A stretch of 5,769 nucleotides of DNA from an uncultured bacterium. Its GTDB lineage: Bacteria; Bacteroidota; Bacteroidia; Bacteroidales; Paludibacteraceae. Positions 1-5,769 of this stretch are shown here, piece by piece. The stretch covers positions 1 through 5,769 of the forward strand of contig CAMTOX010000138.1 in assembly GCA_947074225.1 (NCBI GenBank). Reading direction: 5' to 3'. The notes under the pieces are model-generated. The model made no database searches and was not told the origin of the DNA. It saw only the letters and a program-made list of their open reading frames with translations. Position 1 is the first letter of the stretch, and the number at the start of each line of letters is the position of its first letter. A program made the position numbers and the translations under genes.

Positions 1-1372
1 AGCTTCTTACGGTGATATAAAAGAGTTTGTTTTCGAAATATGTGATACGGGATTCACGCCATTCTGGAATAATATATACATAAGTCTCTTTAATCTTCTT
101 TACTATCCACTCGTCAATAGTTTTTTCTTTCTTCTCTGCTTCGTAGTTATCTTTAAGAACTTGATAGTCGTCGTTCAAATTTGCTTTATGACTTGGAATT
201 TTTCCTTTTAGCTTAACTATTGCAAATACCTCACGCCCTAGCTCTTGACTAAACATCATGAAAGGTTCAGAGATTTCACCTGCTTTCATATCGTAAACAG
301 CTTTAGCCACCTCTGGTGGTAACTGTTGATACTCAAATTTAGAAGATTCTGTTTGTGGGTTCGACATTAAACCACCATTCATCTTAGTGTTCTTATCGGA
401 AGAGAACATATTAGCTGCTTGTTCAAAAGATAACTTTTCGGTACGAATAATATTTGCAATACTATCCAACTGCGACAATGCTAAGATTTTTACATCGGTC
501 GATACGCGTGGGCGTAATAAAATATGACGCACATTCACACGTTCATCCCTACGTTCTATTAATTGAATAATATGGTATCCAAATTCTGTTTCAACAACAC
601 GCGATACTTTTCCTGGTTCTGTTAATGCAAAAGCAGCATTAGCAAATGCAGGAACTAACGCAGCGCGTCCTACGAAACCTAACTCACCACCTTGTTTTGC
701 ACTCTCTGTATCATCAGAATAAAGACGTGCTAACATAGAGAAATCGGCATTACCGCTATTCACACGTTCTGCGTATTCACGTAAACGTGCCTTAGTATTT
801 TCGCGCTCTTCCATAGGTATTGGAGGTTCAATAGTAATAATCTGTGCCTCTACCATGGCAGGAATAACCGGTATATTATCGTCCGAAAGACCGCTGTAAT
901 ATTTGCGTACTTCAGAAGGAGTTACTTTGATATTTTCTACCAACGACTGCTGAACCTGTTGCATTGTCATTTGGTCTGTTACCGTCTCGCGTAACTCATC
1001 CTTAATCTCATTCAAAGTTTTATTAAAATACTCTTCAAGTTTTTCTCTTGAACCAATCTCACGTAAATAGTAGTTTATCTGTGCATTCACTTGCTGCTCC
1101 ACAGCACCTGGACTAACACTGATACTGTCAATCTTTGCTTGGTGTAGAAATAACTTCTGAATAGCCAATTGCTCTGGTATAGCGCAGTAAGGATCGCCCT
1201 CAATACGTGTACCTTCATATTGTGCTCGGATACGTTGTTGTTCAACATCGGAACGCAAAATAGCGTTATCACCAACTACCCATACCACACCATCAATCAT
1301 AGCACCTTGCGCACTCAATGTTGCATTCAGCGAACACAATATTACTATCACTAGTAAACCTACTTTCTTCAT
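1..1372 (-). CDS. surA: SurA-like periplasmic chaperone / peptidyl-prolyl cis-trans isomerase, partial at C-terminus
   Basis: Seen: an open frame of 457 codons starts at the ATG at 1372-1370 and reaches the left edge without a stop, so the 3' end is missing. Residues 1-22 form a Sec signal peptide (MKK, a hydrophobic core, then LSAQ). Residues 25-165 resemble the SurA N-terminal chaperone region. A first parvulin domain spans about 172-275, with FSMLARLYSDD, GGELGFVGR and GYHIIQLIERR. A second spans about 280-390, opening with VNVRHILLRP and containing NGGLM. Family knowledge: SurA proteins escort unfolded outer-membrane proteins across the periplasm, and their parvulin domains can isomerise prolyl bonds. 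The start is supported by the signal peptide and by lying one base after the upstream stop, which suggests translational coupling. There is no Shine-Dalgarno motif. Residues 430-457 are already at the expected C-terminal tail, so probably little is missing. Orthology to E. coli SurA is inferred from architecture; it could equally be named a generic parvulin-type isomerase. Confidence 0.88.
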   Translation of the reverse strand, partial: MKKVGLLVIVILCSLNATLSAQGAMIDGVVWVVGDNAILRSDVEQQRIRAQYEGTRIEGDPYCAIPEQLAIQKLFLHQAKIDSISVSPGAVEQQVNAQINYYLREIGSREKLEEYFNKTLNEIKDELRETVTDQMTMQQVQQSLVENIKVTPSEVRKYYSGLSDDNIPVIPAMVEAQIITIEPPIPMEERENTKARLREYAERVNSGNADFSMLARLYSDDTESAKQGGELGFVGRAALVPAFANAAFALTEPGKVSRVVETEFGYHIIQLIERRDERVNVRHILLRPRVSTDVKILALSQLDSIANIIRTEKLSFEQAANMFSSDKNTKMNGGLMSNPQTESSKFEYQQLPPEVAKAVYDMKAGEISEPFMMFSQELGREVFAIVKLKGKIPSHKANLNDDYQVLKDNYEAEKKEKTIDEWIVKKIKETYVYIIPEWRESRITYFENKLFYITVRS

Positions 1373-1376
1373 TTTA
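1370..1376 (-). other. Stop-start junction TAA-A-ATG, likely translational coupling
   Basis: Read on the minus strand, the TAA stop of the 286-residue lipoprotein gene (1376-1374) is followed by a single A (1373) and then the ATG of the surA-like gene (1372-1370). No Shine-Dalgarno-like motif precedes this ATG. Such close spacing suggests that ribosomes finishing the first gene reinitiate on the second, giving linked output of the two envelope proteins. The spacing is seen; the coupling is inferred. Confidence 0.6.
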
Positions 1377-2234
1377 ATCTTGTTTTGATGTATTAAATTT
1401 AATCTTTTCTGTACGTAGAGCATCATCATACAACATCTGAGCGAATTGACGTATATAACCCATCTTACGTAAATTAAAAAGCATTGCGGTGGCTTTATCT
1501 TGAACCATATCGAAAGGAGCCACCCCACCCAACACCTTATAATCTGTTATACTCAGCATATAGGTATAAGCCGAGTCTTTATTTTCATAAAACTTTGTTT
1601 GCGATAAAAACTGGTTCACATCGGTTGCATTCACTGGAATAGTTTTCAAAAGCTCTGTATAATAGACCCAATTATCAATGAAGTAGTCGTAGCTGACAGC
1701 ATATTGAACACTATATTTTTCAATAAACTCTATTGCTGCGTTATCCATCTTTCGCATCTGTTTCTTCAACTGATCTTGTTTAGGAGCACTATTAGGTATT
1801 TTAATTAATAATCCCTTAACAACAAAATCATTTAATAAGAACTCTTGCTGATGCTCATGGTAAAAAGAGTTTACCTCCTCCTCTGTTGGAGCCTGTAAGC
1901 GTTCTTGCATTAAACGTTGTTGGTAACTATTTATAACTAACGACTTGCGATATTCACCCACCATTTTATCAATCTCGGCTTGGTTCTGAACATTACGCTG
2001 AGCATTTTCATACAATATAATGTCTGTTGCCCAAGATTGAATATAGTTATCGGCAAGTAGAGTGCTATCCTCTGGAGAGATACCATCAGGAATGACTTTC
2101 TGTAAATCGCCCAATGTCAAGGTATGCCCCTCAACACTTACTATTGCATCTTTATTCATCTTTGACTCCTTATCTGCACAAGCACAGAATAGAAACAAAG
2201 AACTCAAGAAAAGAATAGTCTTACTATAATGCAT
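1374..2234 (-). CDS. Putative SurA/parvulin-related lipoprotein without recognisable catalytic parvulin motifs
   Basis: Seen: 286 residues, ATG at 2234-2232, TAA at 1376-1374. The N-terminus has a short polar start, a hydrophobic run (ILFLSSLFLF) and then C-A-C-A-D. Cys19 is the likely lipidation site, although the lipobox (F-C-A-C) is imperfect. The rest is soluble: a helical, charged SurA_N-like region at about 30-130, then a stretch with a parvulin-like outline at about 136-235 (opening VVKGLLIKIP, ending YMLSITDYK). That stretch lacks the usual GG-x-LG core and G-[YW]-H-[IV] signature. The gene sits between two double-parvulin genes, 55 bases after the first and 1 base before the second. 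Inference: an envelope-anchored accessory chaperone or adaptor working with its neighbours rather than an active isomerase. Automated pipelines may call it a peptidyl-prolyl isomerase or a hypothetical protein. The reading frame is secure; the function is not. Confidence 0.8.
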   Translation of the reverse strand: MHYSKTILFLSSLFLFCACADKESKMNKDAIVSVEGHTLTLGDLQKVIPDGISPEDSTLLADNYIQSWATDIILYENAQRNVQNQAEIDKMVGEYRKSLVINSYQQRLMQERLQAPTEEEVNSFYHEHQQEFLLNDFVVKGLLIKIPNSAPKQDQLKKQMRKMDNAAIEFIEKYSVQYAVSYDYFIDNWVYYTELLKTIPVNATDVNQFLSQTKFYENKDSAYTYMLSITDYKVLGGVAPFDMVQDKATAMLFNLRKMGYIRQFAQMLYDDALRTEKIKFNTSKQD

Positions 2235-2289
2235 ACACTTTATACTTTAGGAATTATAAATAGAGTTTCCTCTCACAATAGGTATCGTC

Positions 2290-4227
2290 TCACTTTGAGC
2301 TAACAATACTTTCCAATATTTCTTGATTAACTACAATAGGATATTTTGCTTCTAAACTTTTAATCCATAGTTCCTCAAGATAAGTCTGATAATCGGCAAC
2401 CACAGAACCACGCACATCACGATACTCTTCAGGACCTTTCTTTAGCATCTTACCTGTTACATATACATAAGGATGATCTGTGAAACTATTATCTACGGCT
2501 TCTTTATTTTTAAACACATAACGATCAACAGAACCATTATCGTTTTTCTTCCATATTCCTTTCTCGACCATTATCATACGTATGCTATCATTATTTAAAC
2601 GACGGTTTAAATATGACTCCACACTATCTTTAGGAGCTTTTTTAATAAGCTTCTTGGCCATCTTTAATGTTGCCTCATCTCTACTACGAATAATATAACC
2701 CTTATAGCGAGGAGCATTCCAACCATACTTCTCTTTATTGGCGTTGAAATAGTTGGTCAAGCCTTCGTGATCACGATTGGCAAAGTCCCAAACCTGACGA
2801 TTACTGATGTCGAATAATAATATCCCATCATGATACTCTTTCATCAACAAAGCAAATTCCGGATGGCGTTGTTCTAAGTTACGCTCTTCATAGCGTAACA
2901 ATTCAGCTTCTACAAACTGATCGTATTTCTCTTGTAAGCTTTTATCGCCTTTCAACAAAGTTGTAAAGTAGATAAAATCTCTTTGTGTCAATGTTTGATT
3001 AGCAAAGGTAACTAAAGGTTTAATATACGTTGCACTTTCTACCATTAATAATGAATCGTTATCGTTCATTTTTAGAATCAATGCTTGTACCTCATCATAA
3101 GCCGGTTGGTTTAGTTCATAATTATAAACTTGTTTCAACTGATTTGTGAACGACACCCTTGCTGCTTGAGAACGCTCATCATATTGCATAGCTCGTTGTA
3201 TATCGCTACGTTTCTTTTCAAATGGTTCTATACCACGACGTCCAGTAAGTTTAATAATATGCCATCCAAATTGACTTCTAACAGGCATACTTACTTCGCC
3301 TATTTCTAATGCATAAGCAGCATCTTCAAACTCTTTTACCATACGGCCAATACCGAACCATGATAAGTCGCCACCTTTGCCCGACGACCCTTTATCGTCT
3401 GAATATTTACGAGCCAACTCCTCAAAATCTTCACCCTCATTAATACGTGCTGCAAGCGCTACTATATCCTGATAAGCTTTATCTTGCTGAGCCGGTGTCA
3501 TACTACTATTGGCTAACTTCATGATATGTGTAGCTTTAATCTGACCACGAGCTGCTCGGCGACTATGTACATGAATAACATGATAACCATAAGTGGTACG
3601 TATAGGAGATGAAATCTCACCTATTGGTAAATCGTACATCGCTTTTTCAAATGGCCATACTGCCATTAATCCGGTAAAATAGCCTAAATAACCGCCATTA
3701 GTCTCTACCGATTTATCCTCCGACATCTCACGAGCTATCTTATCAAAAGATTTCAGATCTTTACGCACTCTATTTGAGGCTTCCAAAGCTTTCTGATAAG
3801 CTACTATAGTATCTTCAGGAGTTGCACCTTGAGGTAAACGTATCAATATATGACTTACCTCTACATCTTCCAACAAATGACTATAAGCTTCTTCATACAA
3901 CTCTTCTTGAAGTTTCGAGTCGGTTAAATAAGGACGAGCCAATTGTGAACGATAACTACGGAGTTCCGACTGAAAAGCAGGTAGTGTATCATAACCTAAA
4001 CGCTCAGCTTCAATAACTTTAAGCTTAAATTTCTTGTATAATTCTAGATAATCTTCAACCGCTTTACGATCTAATTTCTCTTTCGGATTATTCTTAAAAT
4101 AAGTATACTCAAACTCCGACTTCATAATAGGTTCACCATCAATAGTCATTAATACAGCATCTTTGGGCTGTGCATATACAAGAGTTGAGCTTAACAACAC
4201 TAAAAGCACTAAAATCTGATTCTTCAT
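2290..4227 (-). CDS. Secreted peptidyl-prolyl cis-trans isomerase with two parvulin domains
   Basis: Seen: 645 residues from the ATG at 4227-4225 to the TGA at 2292-2290. The frame is open up to a TTG at 4284, but the internal ATG is preferred because it places a textbook Sec signal peptide (MKN, hydrophobic core, VYAQ) at the N-terminus. A SurA_N-like helical region spans about 22-118. Parvulin domain 1 is about 121-222 (VEVSHILIRLP, NGGYLGYF, GYHVIHVHSRR). Domain 2 is about 228-330 (IKATHIMKLA, FEELARKYSDD, GGDLSWFG, GWHIIKLTGRR). Residues 331-645 show no motif I recognise and are probably a helical or degenerate chaperone region. Family knowledge: such parvulins catalyse prolyl isomerisation and hold unfolded proteins in the periplasm. 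It is the first gene of a probable three-gene foldase operon. I found no convincing Bacteroidota promoter (TTTG / TAnnTTTG) upstream. Start and family are well supported; clients are unknown. Confidence 0.92.
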   Translation of the reverse strand: MKNQILVLLVLLSSTLVYAQPKDAVLMTIDGEPIMKSEFEYTYFKNNPKEKLDRKAVEDYLELYKKFKLKVIEAERLGYDTLPAFQSELRSYRSQLARPYLTDSKLQEELYEEAYSHLLEDVEVSHILIRLPQGATPEDTIVAYQKALEASNRVRKDLKSFDKIAREMSEDKSVETNGGYLGYFTGLMAVWPFEKAMYDLPIGEISSPIRTTYGYHVIHVHSRRAARGQIKATHIMKLANSSMTPAQQDKAYQDIVALAARINEGEDFEELARKYSDDKGSSGKGGDLSWFGIGRMVKEFEDAAYALEIGEVSMPVRSQFGWHIIKLTGRRGIEPFEKKRSDIQRAMQYDERSQAARVSFTNQLKQVYNYELNQPAYDEVQALILKMNDNDSLLMVESATYIKPLVTFANQTLTQRDFIYFTTLLKGDKSLQEKYDQFVEAELLRYEERNLEQRHPEFALLMKEYHDGILLFDISNRQVWDFANRDHEGLTNYFNANKEKYGWNAPRYKGYIIRSRDEATLKMAKKLIKKAPKDSVESYLNRRLNNDSIRMIMVEKGIWKKNDNGSVDRYVFKNKEAVDNSFTDHPYVYVTGKMLKKGPEEYRDVRGSVVADYQTYLEELWIKSLEAKYPIVVNQEILESIVSSK

Positions 4228-4273
4228 AAGATTTAAGATAGGATTAAACAATAGGTATGATTTATAAGTATTC

Positions 4274-4309
4274 CTTATTGCCAACGCATACTATAACATT
4301 GGCAATAAG
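4274..4309 (-). terminator. Perfect 11-bp inverted repeat after gpmI, candidate terminator
   Basis: The arms CTTATTGCCAA (4274-4284) and TTGGCAATAAG (4299-4309) are perfectly complementary around a 14-base loop. They lie 13 bases past the gpmI stop and 46 bases before the downstream ATG. With one mismatch the stem extends outward by about three more A-T pairs. The position fits a transcription terminator or an RNA-stabilising hairpin for gpmI. Against a classic intrinsic terminator, the stem is only moderately GC-rich and the minus-strand sequence after it (GGAATACTTATAAATC) has no U-tract. An operator for the foldase operon is an alternative. The repeat is certain; its role is not. Confidence 0.45.
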
Positions 4310-4322
4310 AAATTTATCTGAA

Positions 4323-5718
4323 TTAATTTTTTATCAAAGACTTGCCTGTCATATCGGCAGGTTGGGCAACACCCATAATAGTCAATAATGATGGTGCAAC
4401 ATCGGCTAAAATACCATTCTCAACTTTTGCTGCACTATTTTCTGTTACATAAACAAATGGTACAGGATTTAAAGAGTGTGCTGTATTTGGGCTACCATCA
4501 CTATTCAAAGCATGATCGGCATTACCATGGTCGGCAATAATTATCACCTCATAATCATCGCGTTTTGCTGCCTCAACCACCGCTTTCACACAATTGTCTA
4601 TAGTAGCCACCGCTTTCTCTATTGCCTCATAAACTCCGGTATGCCCTACCATGTCGCCATTAGCAAAGTTCACCACCACTAAGTCAAAATATTTACGGTC
4701 TAACTGAGCCACTAAAGAGTCGGCCACTTCATAAGCACTCATTTCTGGCTGCAAGTCGTAGGTGGCAACTTTTGGCGAAGGTATCAAGATACGCTCTTCA
4801 CCAGGGTACTCACTCTCACGACCACCAGAGAAAAAGAAGGTTACGTGAGCATATTTCTCGGTTTCAGCAATACGTAATTGGTGCAATCCGGCTTTAGAAA
4901 CCACCTCACCCAATGTATCCTCAACATTATCTTTATCAAATAATATATGAACCCCTTTAAACTTTGAGTCATAAGGAGTCATGCAGAAATAATGCAATGG
5001 AATAACATGCATACCATATTTTGGCATATCCTCTTGAGTCAACACCTCGGTAATCTCTTTAGCACGGTCATTACGGTAGTTAAAGAAAATAACCACATCG
5101 TTATCGCTCACTAATGCTACTGGGTTTCCTTGAGCATCTACATGTACTATTGGTTTTATAAATTCATCGGTAACTCCCTCGTCATACGATTCTTGCACTG
5201 CTGCAACCATATCTGTTGCTGCCTTACCTTCGCCTTTCACCATAAGGTCGTATGCCTCTTTAACACGTTCCCAACGTTTATCACGGTCCATAGCATAGTA
5301 TCTTCCAATGATAGAACCAATCTTTCCGCCGGTTTCATCAAGTTTCTTTTGTAACTCAGCTATAAAACCCTTACCGCTGCGAGGGTCGGTATCGCGACCA
5401 TCCATGAAACAGTGCACATAGTGATCTTTAATATCATATTTCTTTGCTATATCGCACAAAGCATAAAGGTGATCTAACGAACTGTGAACCCCACCATTAC
5501 TTACTAAACCCATGAAGTGTAATTTCTTACCCTCATTTTTAGCTGTGGAATAAGCCAATTGTATCGCTGGATTATCCATAATCGAACCATCCTTAATAGC
5601 ACGATTTATCTTTACCAAATCTTGATACACCACACGTCCGGCACCAATATTCAAGTGCCCAACTTCTGAATTACCCATCTGTCCATCTGGTAATCCTACA
5701 TTCTCGCCCGAAGCATAT
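4323..5718 (-). CDS. gpmI: 2,3-bisphosphoglycerate-independent phosphoglycerate mutase, partial at N-terminus
   Basis: Family role: interconverts 3- and 2-phosphoglycerate in glycolysis and gluconeogenesis, in the cytoplasm, using two Mn2+ ions and a phosphoserine intermediate. Seen: a frame ending at the TAA at 4325-4323. Numbering the apparent 470-residue reading from its false start at 5735, the catalytic serine is S23 in [10 protein letters not shown]. Substrate-binding residues are H84 (GGVHSS), R114-D115 (DGRDTDP), R145 and R151 ([12 protein letters not shown]), R221 and R224 (NYRNDR) and K294 (AETEKYAH). Metal ligands are D361 and H365 (NGDMVGHTG), D402-H403 (ADHGNADH) and H420 (NTAHSLNP). 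These align with Ser62, His123, Arg153 and so on of the Bacillus stearothermophilus enzyme, implying about 45 missing residues, including the N-terminal metal ligand (Asp12 there, in an ILDGWG-type motif). The loss comes from the contig end: sequence beyond 5718 is adapter, and the apparent M-C-S-S-D-L start is artificial. The intact gene is presumably about 505-510 codons. Confidence 0.97.
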
Positions 5719-5769
5719 AGATCGGAAGAGCACACGGCTGAACTCCAGTCACATTCAGAAATCTCGTAT
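5719..5769 (+). other. Illumina TruSeq adapter with index (library contamination)
   Basis: The first 34 bases (5719-5752, beginning AGATCGGAAGAGC and ending CTCCAGTCAC) match the TruSeq indexed adapter with one mismatch, G instead of T at 5737. Next comes the 8-base index ATTCAGAA (5753-5760), which I recall as TruSeq HT i7 index D705. The last nine bases, ATCTCGTAT (5761-5769), are the start of the P7 flow-cell segment. This is synthetic sequence read through a short insert and left in the assembly. It has no biological meaning and should be trimmed. Confidence 0.98.

Noticed and set aside
1087..1354. Short overlapping open frames on both strands (62 and 61 codons) inside the surA-like gene
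   Set aside because: They lie in other frames of a 457-codon gene whose translation matches a signal peptide and SurA-type domains; neither has a recognisable motif or start context.
2235..2289. Possible internal promoter between the large foldase and the lipoprotein gene (TTG, then TATTTATA on the minus strand)
   Set aside because: The spacing between the two elements is about 13 bases, well short of the roughly 19-21 expected for Bacteroidota promoters, and TATTTATA matches TAnnTTTG poorly.
3822..4016. 64-codon plus-strand open frame
   Set aside because: It is antisense to the N-terminal region and first parvulin domain of the large foldase and has no domain or leader; it is a shadow frame.
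4476..4682. 68-codon plus-strand open frame rich in I, H and C
   Set aside because: It is antisense to the highly conserved gpmI metal-binding region, and its composition reflects the complement of that sequence.
5130..5354. 74-codon plus-strand open frame with a hydrophobic, cysteine-rich product
   Set aside because: It is antisense to conserved gpmI substrate-binding motifs; apparent membrane character in such antisense frames is common and is not evidence of a gene.
5719..5769. A novel element or regulatory sequence upstream of gpmI
   Set aside because: The bases match a synthetic Illumina adapter, index and P7 segment in the correct order.

Overview
This window carries four protein-coding genes, all on the minus strand, so transcription runs from high to low coordinates. 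It looks like chromosomal DNA from a member of the Bacteroidota, probably order Bacteroidales. The reasons are a phosphoglycerate mutase of distinctly Bacteroides-like sequence, a cluster of periplasmic parvulin/SurA-type proteins of the kind found in that phylum, AT-rich composition, and AT-rich leaders without a clear Shine-Dalgarno motif. Species cannot be assigned by eye. I see no tRNA, rRNA, CRISPR array, insertion sequence or phage gene, and no gene-free stretch longer than 300 bases.

Layout in the direction of transcription: (1) 5769-5719 is not genomic. It is untrimmed Illumina TruSeq adapter with an 8-base index, left on the end of the contig. (2) 5718-4323 is gpmI, the cofactor-independent phosphoglycerate mutase. 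It lacks about 45 N-terminal codons because the genuine sequence stops at the adapter. (3) 4322-4228 is a 95-base spacer with a perfect 11-bp inverted repeat, a possible gpmI terminator. (4) 4227-2290 is a 645-residue secreted peptidyl-prolyl isomerase with two parvulin domains. (5) 2234-1374 is a 286-residue putative lipoprotein related to this group but without recognisable parvulin catalytic signatures. (6) 1372-1 is a SurA-like periplasmic chaperone/isomerase with two parvulin domains, running off the left edge without a stop.

The last three genes read as one operon for folding and escorting envelope proteins, presumably outer-membrane beta-barrels. The spacers are 55 bases and then 1 base. 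All three products have export signals: two Sec signal peptides and one probable lipoprotein signal. gpmI is a glycolytic housekeeping gene and probably a separate transcription unit.

No undescribed biological system is visible. The most consequential observation is a quality one: the adapter creates a false start (GTG, reading M-C-S-S-D-L) for gpmI. The most interesting biological question is the non-canonical middle protein between two double-parvulin foldases.
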